This document shows positions 49,930 through 61,899 of a stretch of DNA of 64,000 bases, piece by piece; within the stretch, counting starts at the first letter, position 1; the number at the start of each line of letters is the position of its first letter. The notes under the pieces were generated by a model. It was not told where the DNA came from. It worked only from the letters and a program-made list of their open reading frames with translations, and did no database searches. A program made the position numbers and the translations under genes. The DNA lies in assembly GCA_016647705.1 (NCBI GenBank), contig CM028330.1, positions 47,830,397-47,894,396 on the forward strand, read 5' to 3'. The stretch comes from Eucommia ulmoides. Its lineage: Eukaryota > Streptophyta > Magnoliopsida > Garryales > Eucommiaceae.

Positions 49930-51817
49930 TCTATCCTTTGGTTAAGGTGAACGACGAATTCATTTTGGTTCACTTATCAAGAGGTTATTAGTGTTCAGCA
50001 ATCCCAACAGGTTTTCTGCAATACAGATGTAGTTATGTAAATAACTCTGCATCATGCAGAGAAGCAACTTCATGATTAGTGTATTTCCTAACTTACCGCT
50101 CTTTTGATCAGGCTGATACAGAAACTGATGAAGTCTATGCTCAGATGACCCTTCAGCCAGTTAGCAAAGTAGGTCACTTATTTGGTATGAAAATTAGTCA
50201 AATGTCTTATGAACCTCTTTTACTGAAGATAAAATGTGTCTGAAAAGAATTTTATATATCTATGCTACAGTATGACCAGGAAGCGTTACTTATATCTGAT
50301 ATGGGCCTGAAACAAAGCAGGCAGCCTGCGGAATTCTTCTGTAAAACTCTTACTGCTAGTGATACAAGCACTCATGGTGGATTTTCTGTACCTCGTCGAG
50401 CCGCTGAGAAGATCTTCCCACCTCTGGTATGTAAAATAGTCCTTTTTTTTTATTTTTTATTTTATTTTTCCCTTTCATAAAATGATATCTTTATTTGATG
50501 GGTTTCTAAACAAAAAATGCATTTCTAATTTTGCAGGATTTTTCGATGCAACCTCCTGCTCAGGAGCTAACGGCCAGAGATTTACACGATCAATCCTGGA
50601 CATTTCGACATATTTATCGCGGTATTTTTCTTCTTGAAATTTTTTATCATTTTTCTAAATATGAAATTGATTGAACATACATTCCAAGCATTGGTAATGA
50701 CATTTAGACTTCATTTATTGTAATTTTAGGTCAGCCAAAAAGACACCTATTGACTACAGGATGGAGTGTCTTTGTTAGCTCTAAAAGACTCGTTGCTGGT
50801 GACTCTGTCCTCTTTATAAGGTACCTAATGATCGAAAAGAGGGATTAAATTTAGGCACCATTTGATAACCTTTTTTGAAGTGTTTTTAGAATTTAAAAAA
50901 AAAAGTAATTTGACAAAGAGGTAATTTAAAAAGGCAAAAAACTAAAAGTGTGTTGGATAGTGTAGAGAAAAATCTTAGTATTATCCCTATAAATGATTTC
51001 TTAATCCCCAAAAAAATTCACAAATGATTGGAAAAAGTGATTGAAAAGGTCATGTAGTCCATTGATCTCCATTAATATCTTATAAAATAAAAATCGAAGA
51101 AACAAAAAGCTACTATTTTTTGCTTTTCCAAACAAGTACGTATAATCATGTTTTATTCTTTCGATTTTTAAAAGCAGTTTTTTGAAGTGCAATAAGTACT
51201 TTTTTCGCTTAAAATTTTTTAATAAAAAGCTCTAACGCCTTATCAATCATATCTTTTATATTTTTTTCGCTTAGAAAATTTGGTTGCATGTAGAGATGAG
51301 AAGTCACAGCTTCTCTTGGGCATAAAACGAGCAAACAGACAGCAGCCTGCCCTTGCCTCGTCAGTCATATCTAGTGATAGCATGCATATCGGGATTCTAG
51401 CAGCTGCAGCACATGCTGCCGCAAATAACAGCCCTTTTACCATATTTTACAATCCAAGGTGCTAAAGTAATGCTTTTGACATGTTACGTTTCATTGAATT
51501 TTTTTGGACGACAATCTAAAATTCATCAAATTTTAACAGGGCCAGCCCCTGTGAGTTTGTTATTCCCCTAGCCAAGTATAATAAAGCAATGTACACCCAA
51601 ATTTCACTTGGAATGCGGTTTAGAATGATGTTTGAAACTGAGGAGTCTGGAGTTCGTAGGTACATGGGTACGGTTACTGGTATTAGTGATCTGGATCCTG
51701 TGCGATGGAAAAACTCACAATGGCGAAATCTACAGGTATTTCTTTGAGGTTCTCTCATTCAATGAGCTCCATATAAATGATATTTAAAATTTTTTAATGT
51801 AAATATAATATTGAGGG

Positions 51818-51855
<38 letters not shown>

Positions 51856-54800
51856 GTGTGTGTGTGTGAAAACCTGACACCCTTGTAACAAGATGTGGAT
51901 ATTATTGACTGTGATAGGTTGGATGGGATGAGTCGACTGCTGGAGAACGTCCTAGTCGTGTTTCAGTTTGGGAGACTGAACCTGTTGTAACTCCCTTCTA
52001 CCTTTGTCCACCTCCATTTTTCAGACCCAAGTTCCCCAAACAACCAGGATTTCCAGGTAAGCTTAATTCAATATGAAATTTTGTCCTTAAGATGTGGCTG
52101 AAGCTCTATTAACAGTCTCAAATTTTTGAAGATCCAGCATTTCTCATTGTTCATGAACTATCTTGATATGTTCCTTTTGCTGAATAATTGATAAACGATT
52201 ATAGAATATGTGCTTATAGTTGTATTTGGGGCTTAGATGAATACAATGCTTACATAGTGCTTATTCAGATGATGAATCCGATATAGAAAACGTTTTCAGA
52301 AGAGGCATGCCCTGGCTTGGATCTGATTTTGGTGTAAAAGATGCCTCAAGTTCAATTTTCCCGGGCTTGAGTTTAGTACAGTGGATGAGCATGCAACAGA
52401 ATCATCAGTTATCATCTCCTCAGTCAGGATTTATTCCTCCTATTCTTCCTCCTCCTTCTTCCCTCCAGAGTAACCTTATTGGTGGTGGTGATGATCAGTC
52501 CAAATTGCTAAGTTTTCAAGCCCCTGCTGCTTCGAATCTCCAATTCAGCAAACCGAATCAGCAAAATCTAAACCTTGCTCAACTTCAGCAGCAATCTCTT
52601 CCATGGACCCAACAGCAGCAGCTTCAGCAATTCTTGCAGTCTTCCATCAATCCACAGCAACAGATGACACAACCAGGTTCTATGAGCAATGGTGTAAACC
52701 CTAACCAGACCCCAAATCAAAATTCACAGCAACAAACGTTATACTCTCAGCTTCCGCAGCAGCAACAACTTCCTCCCACAGGGAATGTACAAACTCTGCC
52801 AAATAACCCCGTAGCTAATAAGAATTCATTTCAGCCCTCCTCCTTGCCTCAAGAGTTGCAATTTCAGCAACAAATAGAACACCAGGCTAACCTCTTGCAA
52901 AGACCCCAGCAGCAGCAGCAGCAACAGCAGACGCAAATGCCACAACAGAGCTTGTTGCAGAGACCACAAGGGCAAAGCACGTTGCAACAGAACATATCAG
53001 ACCAACAGTTTCATCTACAGCTACTACAGAAGTTGCAACAGCAGCAGCAGCAGCAGCAATTGATATCCCCGTTAAGTCCTCATTTGGAGAATCAGCTTCC
53101 CCAGCAGCAGCAGCAGCGACAGTTTATACAACAAACACAGAATTCCCAAAAATCCCATTTCTCTCGGCCATTTTCCCAGCAGCAACCGTGCAGCAACAGC
53201 TTCTCATCTTCAATGCTTCCACAATCGTCACCGGTAGCTCTGAACCAACTTCAGGGCCAGAACAAAGCACAAGCGACTGTTAGAACCCACTCTGGCCCCA
53301 TCGAAGGAGATGCTCCTTCATGCTCTACCTCGCCTTCCACAAACAATTGTCAGGCAACGGTTTCTAATTTCCTAAACAGAAACCAACAAGGGGGATCCGC
53401 ATTGGTTGAAGATACAGTGATTGGTCCTGCTCCTAATCTTGTTCAAGAGATTCAACCCAAGCCTGATGTCCAAATCAAACATGAACTACCAACCTCAAAA
53501 GGACAAGATCAAACTAAGCGCAAAACTACGGCTATTGATCAATTGGAAGCATCCTCATCTGCAACATCGTATTGCTTGGATAACAGTGGATTCCCACAAA
53601 ATTTTTCAATTCCTGGGTTTTGTTTGGACGGTGATGTTCAATCGCAACCTAGGAACAATGTTCCATTTTCATCCAACATTGATGGTTTGGCACCTGATGC
53701 TTTGCTGTCAAGGGGTTTTGACACTGGTAAGGATATCCACAATTTGATTTCTAATTACGGTGCCACTCCAAGGGATATCGATACAGAGTTGTCTACTGCC
53801 GGAATCAGTTCTCAGTCTTTTGGGGCGCCAAACATGTCTTTTAAACCTGGGTGTTCGAATGATGTTGCTGTTAGTGAGGCTGGGGTCTTGAATGGGACAA
53901 TGTGGCCCAGCCAGACTCAGCGAATGCGAACTTACACAAAGGTTAGTTACTCTATCCTTATTCTCTTCAACCAAAAAAAATAAAAAAAAATAAAAAAAAA
54001 ATAAATAAAAGAAAAAGAAAAAAGAAGAATTGTAGTTTGAAATGCAGTACAATTATTATATTCCCAAGGATATACCTAAAACTGTTTGAAATCTTGAAGG
54101 TTCAAAAACGTGGTTCTGTGGGTAGAACGATTGATGTTACTCGTTACAAGGAGTATGACGAGCTAAGGCATGATCTAGCTCGTATGTTTGGGATTGAAGG
54201 GCAACTGGAAGATCCACAAAGGAATGAGTGGAAACTTGTTTATGTAGATCATGAAAATGACATTCTACTTGTTGGCGATGATCCATGGGAGTAAGTATCC
54301 GAACAAATCATGTAACTAAGGTTGCATTTATTTAAGCCCCGTTTGTTTAGTGTATTTGTTCCCAGAAAATTCAGATTGAAACAGAAATATGGGAAGTAAA
54401 AGAAAATCAGTTCTGCTTCCAGAATTTTGAACAATTTTCTTGGAACAAGACGGGAATTGTTTCCAGATTTCTGTTTCTGCTTCAAGTTTTCGGCAAACAA
54501 AATACAAAAATTGGGAAGGGAAACATTAAACAAAGGCCCTGTTACTGTTTGTCTTTGTATTGTTTGTTACTGTTTCTGTTTCTGTTATGTTCCTTGATTG
54601 TAGAACACATTTTTGGGAACATAATAGATTTTTTCTCATATTTGTGTTTTGATTGCAAGCTTTCAAAACTAGGAACAGAAAGAGAAATTTGGGAACAGAA
54701 ATGCTAAACAAACACAACCCAATTAGACGTTTGTTTTCATGTTTATGTTCTCATTTTTGTTTTATGATCTCAGGGAGTTTGTGAGCTGTGTTCAGAGCAT

Positions 54801-54960
54801 AAAAATACTGTCGTCGGCTGAAGTGCAGAGGTTGAGTTTGGAGGGGGATTTGGGGAATGTTCCGGTGGTCCCCAATCAAGCTAGTAGTGGGACAGACAGC
54901 GGCGGGAACGTGTGGAGAGGACACTACGATGATTACTCGGCTGCCTCCTTCAATCGATGA
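48221..54960 (+). CDS. ARF19: Auxin response factor, ARF7/ARF19 type (class A activator)
   Basis: Thirteen coding exons, all with GT-AG introns that keep the frame: 48221-48263, 49290-49399, 49519-49614, 50112-50168, 50271-50426, 50537-50621, 50730-50820, 51294-51458, 51540-51735, 51918-52056, 52269-53941, 54100-54290 and 54774-54960. The product is 1062 residues. It is a nuclear transcription factor that binds auxin-response elements and activates auxin-induced genes unless held by Aux/IAA repressors. Domains: N-terminal dimerisation segment; B3 DNA-binding domain, about 124-226, with the contact residues H137, R182, P185 and R187 conserved; ancillary Aux_resp domain, about 251-335; a Gln-rich activating middle region, about 380-930, with several poly-Q runs; and a PB1 domain, about 938-1030, keeping the invariant Lys (K940 in QKRGSVGR) and the acidic [17 protein letters not shown] stretch (from D987). 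The start MKAP and the end AASFNR match the Arabidopsis ARF19 termini as I remember them. The length is between ARF19 (about 1086) and other orthologues. No stop or frameshift was found. ARF7 is the close alternative name. Confidence 0.97.
50851..51250. mobile_element. MITE-like insertion in ARF intron 7
   Basis: Intron 7 (50821-51293, 473 bp) contains a block starting GGCACCATTTGATAACCTTTT. Its right side, inverted, starts TTGATAAGGCGTTAGAGC, and both sides continue into A/T-rich words with AAGTACTT and AAAGTG. The ends resemble the hAT-like phrase of the MITE at 6908. The match between the ends is imperfect, so this is tentative. Confidence 0.4.
51821..51867. repeat. Poly-T then (GT)n in ARF intron 9
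   Basis: About 33 T are followed by GCGTGTGTGTGTGTG. The tract lies 50 bases upstream of the exon 10 acceptor, inside a 182-bp intron, and is likely to vary in length. Confidence 0.9.
52600..53130 (+). repeat. ARF19: CAG/CAA-rich segment coding poly-Q in the ARF middle region
   Basis: Several glutamine runs are written in mixed CAG and CAA codons. The longest encode about 8-9 Gln each, at about 52907-52930, 53035-53060 and 53103-53118. This is part of exon 11. The Gln-rich middle region is what distinguishes activator ARFs from repressor ARFs. Confidence 0.9.
54335..54718. mobile_element. MITE(s) in ARF intron 12, possibly two in tandem
   Basis: Intron 12 (54291-54773) begins its insert with GCCCCGTTTGTTTAGTGTAT. 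The far end, inverted, reads GGGTTGTGTTTGTTTAGCAT. In the middle (about 54522-54545) is ATTAAACAAAGGCCC, another inverted copy of the same end followed by CTGTTACTGTTTG. The insert may therefore be two units back to back, about 54335-54539 and 54540-54718. The GTTCCCAGA/TCTGTTCCC words recur throughout. The same word family occurs at about 57840-58200. Confidence 0.65.
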
Positions 54961-55480
54961 AATGAAACCCTCCCCTCCAGTGATGAGGTGAACCCAATCC
55001 CCACTTCAGCAGTAGGAAATGTAGTTATAATTAGAGCGATTTTAACTGTTCTTTATAATTTACGATGGGGATGCCTGAGCTCATAGACGTGTTTGGCGGT
55101 TGGTAAGTGGTTGCTGCTAGGAGCTCATTTGACGGCCTTCCCGTCCCGAATTTGATTTTACTAATTTAATCTTTTGAGGCCTTGGCATCTGCTTCTGCAG
55201 CAATTTGGAGTGTAAAACAATGTTGACTATTTAGGATCTTAAGTCATATGGAAGACAGGATTGTCAAAGATCATACTTTTTTTCTTTTTTTTGTGCAGTT
55301 TAAACTCCCAAATGATTTGAATAAAAAAAAGACGACCTATCTTATGAGGGGCCATCCTCACAAAGGGGGTGGCTCCTTTTTGAGTTGTATATCTGAACTG
55401 AACTGAACCGAACCTCCCATAATTTCCATGCCTTGTAATTGATGGATTTTTACTTGGTATATAAATGCCTCCATACTACT
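54961..55480 (+). other. Probable 3' UTR of the ARF gene
   Basis: The sequence after the TGA stays gene-like for about 500 bp. Possible poly(A) signals are GAATAAAAAA at about 55317 and TATAAATG at about 55460. The true end is not determined. Confidence 0.5.
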
Positions 55481-55714
55481 TCATATTAAGTTTTAGTTGC
55501 CAAGGTTTAGTTTGATTCTTCGTGTTTCTTGAAAAGGATTTCTTAAAAAGAAACTATTTAAAATGAGTTGTGAACTCTTCGTTCCATTCTTAAAAGCAAG
55601 CCTAAAAATGGAGAAATTCACATTTGGTTGGTATTTTATTTTATTTTTATTTAATTTAAAAATTATTGCTGAGCACATTTTGTGGACTTCTATTTAGGCT
55701 TAATTCTCCCTCAA

Positions 55715-56702
55715 GAAATCACTATTGACACTCTCTTACATATTTTAACACTGCATTATATATAAAAATTTCCATGGGTCGAAAAAAAATAAAAAAGACA
55801 AAAAGGCTCTTTCCTCAATTTTATTTGAATAAAATATTTTTAACCAAATTTAATAGTTTGTCCTTAAAAATAAACTAATATTCTTTTATTTTTAAATATT
55901 CGTCCATTTTCATGTCCATCTTCATCTTCAACTTCAAGCGGCCATCTTCCACCGCTAACCACTATTGAACTGCCGGCACACCCCCACCATGCCAACTGTC
56001 ACACTACTCTGTTCAACCACCACCTTCAATCAAGGAAAAAATCAACAAAACACAAGATCGAAATTAAATCAAAATTTGATAAATGTGAAATTGCTAGAAT
56101 AAAAAGGGTCAAATAAAACCGAATCCAACAACCCTGTTTTGAATGTTCTTGAGCGACGATCATCATCCCCTTTCGGAGCCAATTGAATCCAAAAACCCTA
56201 TTTTGAATGTTCTTGAGCGGCGGTGGTTCTGTGGGTTCTACGTCATCATCCTCTCCTTCGAAGCCAATTGAACGTTGGCAACCTCTTGATCGCGACTCGT
56301 TTCAGCTCCTCCTTGTCGTCTAGCTCTTGCCGCCATGTGCTGCTCCTCGCAAAGACATTCGGTGGGCCCTGCTAGAAGTGGTGTATGCTCTGCGACTGCC
56401 AACTACGCCAATTGCTCGTCGTATGCGACAAATCGTCCCCCACTAGCGCCGCGACCATTTCTTGATTCTACTTACTCATAAATGTAATCAGTAATTCATA
56501 CAAAAATTGAAGATTGTTGGTAATGACTCAATGAATGAAATGAAGTGGGCGGTGGTGGTTCTGCAGGGTCGCTTCGGTTCAATAAGCAGCAATGGAAATG
56601 GTAGAACTTGGGTTTCAAACTAGGGACATTGTTGATGGTCGTGGGTGGATATGGTGGGTTTGATGGTGTGGGAATCAGATCTAGAGAGTGAGTAAATATG
56701 TT

Positions 56703-56739
<37 letters not shown>

Positions 56740-56972
56740 GGTGGTGGTGGTTTGAGTAGATGGAGATGAGATGAGTGGGAAAAGAGAAAAAGAAAAATTG
56801 TAAGAGGAAAAATAAAAATAAAATTAAAAATGGAAAGGTAAAAAAAGTTTGCAATTTGATTTTATTATAAGGTTAGTTTTGTCTTTTAAGGGTAATTGGT
56901 AGGGAAAGTTGACTTTCAAAGGGTATGACGTGTATTTAATTCTTAACTTTTTGTTTAGGGAGTGTTGATTTC
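55715..56972. mobile_element. Non-autonomous DNA element, about 1.26 kb, Mutator-like (tentative)
   Basis: The left edge GAAATCACTATTGACACTCTCTTA and the inverted right edge GAAATCAACACTCCCTAAAC are similar. The next words inward are AT-rich on both sides, and the centre (about 55920-56460) is GC-richer with CCGCC/CATC words. No transposase is present. The centre may be captured host DNA, but I do not recognise it. Confidence 0.4.
56704..56751. repeat. (AG)n(GTG)n microsatellite
   Basis: About 17 AG units run directly into five GTG units. It lies inside the putative element at 55715-56972. Confidence 0.95.
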
Positions 56973-57305
56973 ATCTAATATAATAGTGGTGTTCGGTTTG
57001 GTATACGTGGTTCAAGACATGATTAAAATGACAATGGATTAAATTTCATTCTCATTACTAAGGAACTTTAATCTCACAAAATATGAGATTAACCAATATC
57101 AAGATAAAATTGGTATTAGTTAATCCCAATTACATAGGATTAAGTTTTAATCATTTATCAGCCAAAATATAAGATCAAATGTAAACCAAATATTTGAATT
57201 GGAATTAAATTTAATTAAATCAACCATTATAGCGTTTTGAAAATTTAATTAAATTATTATTTTATTCTTTGATGTCATTCTAATACCATATGTAATTCAT
57301 TTTCG

Positions 57306-58473
57306 CTACGTTTGGTACGCTGGAATGGAATAGAATGCGTGTAGTATTGGAATGAATGTGGTATTGGAATGGAATGACCATTATCATTTTTATATTTGGT
57401 GACAAATATGATTAAATATAGTATTGGAATGACCATTACCATTCTTACGTTTTGTTATAAAATACATTAAATATGGTATTGGAATGACCGATAAATAAAA
57501 ATAAAATAATGTTCTTAAATATTTGAAATTTTTATTATAAAATTTTGAGAATATAATAGAATTATTCAGAGACACTAAATAAATGTCACCTAGGTTATCC
57601 TTTAATCTGACAAATTAAAGGGCTTGAAAGTATTTTCGCGTTTCTGTTTCCCTTTTTTATGTTCCCAAAAAAACTTATAACTGAAACATAAAAATAAAAT
57701 AAAAATAAAAATAAAAAATGAATGATTTGCTTATGTTTTGATTCTAAGATTTTGTTGTAAAAATCTGAGAATAGAATAGAATAATTTTTTTTCCTATTTT
57801 ACTGATTCTGTTCCAATCATTTTGTTAACAGATTTAAGATAGATTTACCAAACCCCACTTATGCCTCTTGTTTAGTGTTTCTGTTCTCATAAAATTGGGA
57901 GTATAAATAAATATATGGGGGAAAAATTGTTTATTCCGAGTTTTATATCTATATTCCAGATTTTTTTGGAACAAAAACAAAAATTTTGTTCCCATATTTC
58001 TATTTTTGTTTTTATTCCTAAATTTCGATTTTTGTTTTATTCTTAGATTTTTGTTTTTGTTCCCAGATTTCATTCCCATATTTGTGTTTCCGTTCCATGT
58101 TTTCTGAAAACAGAAATATGAAAGCAACATTACTATATTTTTGTTTCTGTTTGCAGAATTTTATTTTTTATTGTGAAAAATATGGAAACAGAATTTCATT
58201 TGGGATTAAGTAATTTCATGATTACCTAATATATCATTTCATTTGCGATTAGTCATTACTTGGGAATGAGAATGAAAATCAATCTCACTAACCAAACGTA
58301 AGAATAGAATGATCATTCCTAACTTGATTCTAATTCCAAGATGAATTCCATGTACCAAATGTGACTTTTGCCATCAAATATAGGAATGATAATTATCATT
58401 TTATTCCATTACTATATGAATTCTAATTATATTGTCATTCTATTTTATTCTATTCCTGTGTATCAAACACAAC
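57306..58473. mobile_element. Non-autonomous DNA element, about 1.17 kb
   Basis: The left end CTACGTTTGGTACGCTGGAATGG and the inverted right end GTTGTGTTTGATACACAGGAATAG match in outline, and both continue into tandem GGAATGGAATAGAATG words. The interior is filled with GTTCC/GGAAC and GAATGA words, and a second element type (TCTGTTCTC words, about 57840-58200) seems nested in it. Nothing is coded. Confidence 0.55.
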
Positions 58474-59394
58474 GTGATAGATTTAACCATAAATTTTTAT
58501 AATACACAGAAATCCCGTGGTTTTATTGGGGAATGTGAGGGGTGTCTTTGGTAATATCCCATTCCCCCTCACTATTTAAACCACAATTATAGCCAAGGGG
58601 TTCATCCGCTTCCCGATTTGCCCTTTCGTTCGGGAATCATAGAAGTTTCCCAGTGACGGTTCATGCTAGCCAAGCCTGACGACGAGTTCTCTATCTAAAC
58701 CACTGGTACACTCCATGATTCTCGTCCGGTGAGTCGAAGCACGATCAACGGAGAAAACAAATTTCCATAGCCTTCACGAGCACCATTACCTCATTTTCGA
58801 AGAACAAAGATTGGCTGCCGTAGCTGTTGGTGTGAAGGTCCCTCGGCAAGTCGTCGGTGGAGGTGATGGTTACGGTACTGATTCTGTGGCGCACATTGCG
58901 TGCTCGGAGATTTTACTTGGTAAGCAAAAGCAACAGCAAGTGGATATCTCCATACTCTTTCTCATATCTTAAAGTGCAATTCACTGGTAGATTTGTTTGA
59001 TGTTTTCAAACATCCACTAGCTCTATGCATCATTACTTGTTTTGAAAGTAACTAATTAATGAAATTACAATTATGAACTAGTAGTGGAGTACGAACTACT
59101 CCAATCAACTATATAAAATAAATCACTTGTAATTTGTATTGATGCTTTAGTTGATAAAAAAAAAACTACTCCGATAGTTGATTTCTAAATGATCAATTAG
59201 TTGATCAACTAAAACATCAATATGAACTACTAGTACTTTAGTTTATTTCAACTAAATTCATTTGCGGAACAAATATCCAATTATTAGAGTTCAACTAAAA
59301 TCGTAAAAGATAATAAGATATAGATGTGGATATCATTTTGTAGAGCTTTTGAAGACTGAAAAATAAACTGTTCTATCATTAGTAGGATAGGAAA
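58474..59394. other. Intergenic DNA with a GC-richer, gene-like patch
   Basis: At 58560-58925 the base composition rises, with a TATTTAAACC box and a stretch open for about 75 codons on the plus strand (roughly 58740-58970) that reads HHYLIFEEQRLAAVAVGV... A GTAAGC donor-like site lies at 58920. There is no ATG at its start, and I recognise no family. It may be a decayed first exon or the captured interior of a transposon. Confidence 0.35.
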
Positions 59395-60175
59395 AATGGA
59401 ACGCTTCCACTAATTCCTTTTTAAGCCTCCATATTCTATTAAGCATCGCCATGGAATTAAATTTCACTCCTATAACTTCTTTATTTCTATCTTTACATAT
59501 TTCCCACGAAGTAGCAATGTAAAGAAAAAGATTTAGTAGGGTTAGAATTCCTCCTTTTCAAATGCAATTTAATCCACTACTGTATGTCCAAATTTATATT
59601 TTCCGAACCCTCCATGCCCGGCCACTATACCTCTCCATATCCTACCCACTTTGGTACATTTCCTCAAAGCATGGTCAATGGTATCTGATTCAACCTGACA
59701 TCTTTGACAAACAGTAGGAGCATTATTACGAGATCTAAACAAATTAGTTACGAGTTTCCCATGCATAACCAACCAAACAAAATAAATAAGTTTTCGAGGA
59801 AGTTTTAGCTTCCAAATCCAATTCCACTTCTTACCCTCTTTTCTTCTATCCTTTTCCAAGGAGTCATAAGCTATTTTTATTGTGAATATACTAGACTTTC
59901 CAAAAATCCATACGGGTTTATCATCAATTTCTAGATTAGGCCATTCATTACCCAATATGAGCTCTATTTCTGTGTCATTAATTAAGTGGAGAATTGGTAT
60001 CAGAAACCAGCCCCCATGTTCGTCACCGATATCAACCACTTTTAAATCCCAATTATTTTGTAACTCATCATTTCCAATAGGGTCATTTCCATACCACCAA
60101 TCATTCCATAAATTAACTTTATCCCTATCCCCCAATGTTGTTAGATTGTCAATTTTGCTATTAATAATTTTTTCA
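59395..60175 (-). pseudogene. L1-type LINE fragment, 3' end of the reverse transcriptase ORF
   Basis: The minus strand encodes the C-terminal part of a plant L1 ORF2. A WNDWW phrase comes first. Then comes the reverse-transcriptase zinc-binding region (zf-RVT) with WNWIWKLKLPRKLIYFVW, a VCQRC...C pattern (Cys-x2-Cys followed by His and Cys in DHALRKC), and GRIW. A long frame runs from about 60135 to 59569. After a frame change, the tail ATSWEICKDRNKEV and RIWRLKKELVEAF continues to about 59395. Upstream of 60175 the element is missing, a typical 5' truncation. It is inactive. Confidence 0.88.
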
Positions 60176-60179
60176 GTGG

Positions 60180-61899
60180 AATGTAATTGAAAATGAAATT
60201 TGAAATTTAGATGTGAATATCTAGTATATTTTCACTTATTTATATATTCACTTTGGCTGTCTGAATTTTTTTACGAACGTTTCATTTTTGAATTTTATAT
60301 TTATGTAGATAAGGGTATATGTGTTTTTTTTCCTCTTAATTTTAGTAGAAATTTTTATTTTTCTTATATCTAGTGGAATTGTTAATAGTCATTGGAATCA
60401 TTATTTTTAGTGCAATTGTTAATATTCGTTGGAGTTATAGCAATTCAGTGGAACAACGTTTATTGATTTTTGACAACTTTTGGTAATTAATGTGTTTATG
60501 AATATGATTTTACATTCAATAATTTTTTATATTTTTTAAAATTTAATACTTTTTTTATATTTTCAATTTTTTAGTAGAATGTTATAGATTTTTAAAGTTG
60601 AATGGAACACAAGTAAAGATATTTATGGTGTTTTTAAAAAAAATTACATATTTTGAATAAAAATAAAATTTAATAAATTTTTTATTGAAACTAAAATTCA
60701 GTGGAATTTAAAAAAAAAAAAAGAAAGAAAGAAAAAAAGAAAGAAAGAAAGAAAGAAAAGAAGAAAGAAAAAAATAAGTGGAATTTATTTCTACATATAT
60801 AAAGTTGGGGCAGTTTTGGATTAAAGTTATTTTGTATTTTTTGCATGAGTAAAATTTGGTTAGTCCTAAAAAATATTCATTTTTTTTTCAAACTTTGGGA
60901 ACCATAAAACATCCGAAAACATTAAAATCTTATACCCAAATTACTTATCCTATTATTTTATATGAAAATTTAAAATTTTAAAACAGGAAATTGATGTCTC
61001 TTATTTATTTATTATTATTTTTAATCCATATATGCTTTCCTATATTTTAAATTACTGAACAATAAAAATTTTCAATAAATCTTGACATGAAATGTTTGTA
61101 TTAGAGTTGTGAAAGGAGTGTGTGTTGGCATAACATTTTGACTTGTCCAGAGTGAGGCGTAAGCCATGGGGCGTGGGCCATAATCCCCACAATAAATGGT
61201 TGTTTTTTTTTTTTTTTTAAAATTAAATATGAAGTCATGAATTTGTGAAAAATAGATAATTAGAAGTTATAAACCTATTGTCATCAAATCAAGAAAAAAA
61301 AAATAGCAAAAAGTCAAATCCATGTCACTCCAAATCTTATTCATCTATTTCTTCCTGATCTATATTGAAATCATCTTTGAGTCGGGTATTCCTTGGCCAT
61401 TTTTCTCCAATTCTTCTATGTCTCAATCTCTTAGAACTTGGTGGGGGTAATCTCTTAAAATGAGTTGTTATTCTAATAAAATACTTAACAAATAAAAATG
61501 ATTGAGTTATCTTCTGCTTCTTTTGTGGTGGACCTAAAGGCTCAGAAGAGAGGTTAATGTCAAGATTATGAGGTCTACCAATATGTCGTTGTGAATAGCT
61601 ATATGCACTATCTTAACCGTAGTAAAATCAAATAATTTTTCACCATCAACCCAAGATGCATTCGTTGAAAAAAGTAGGATCTTCGTTATGAGCAATCCAC
61701 TCATCATCGGAATCAATATCATCAACTAAAATTGGATCAACTCTATGGTTTTTCTAATATTCTTTTTTCTAAGCGTAGTGTTATGCATCACATAGACTAT
61801 AGCTTCAACATTTTATGTTCAAGCCTATTTCTCTTTTTTGTATGAATCTACCATTTACGTTAGAGAAAGCTAAAAAAGATTGAAAAATAAAAAAAGGAA
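60180..61899. other. Intergenic DNA, AT-rich
   Basis: Contains a GAAA-type microsatellite (60709-60775) and poly-T and poly-A tracts. At about 61320-61740 the minus strand has an acidic stretch (DDIDSDDEWIAHNEDPTFF) followed by a Lys/Arg-rich one. This recalls the C-terminal tail of a transposase or nuclear protein, but it has stops and I do not assign it. Confidence 0.4.
60709..60775. repeat. (GAAA)n-like microsatellite
   Basis: An A run passes into imperfect GAAA repeats with single-base interruptions. Confidence 0.9.

Noticed and set aside
52307-53983. The long Gln-rich frame as a stand-alone gene
   Set aside because: It is exon 11 of the ARF gene. The exon starts at 52269 and ends at a GT donor after 53941, so the codons past that point are intron.
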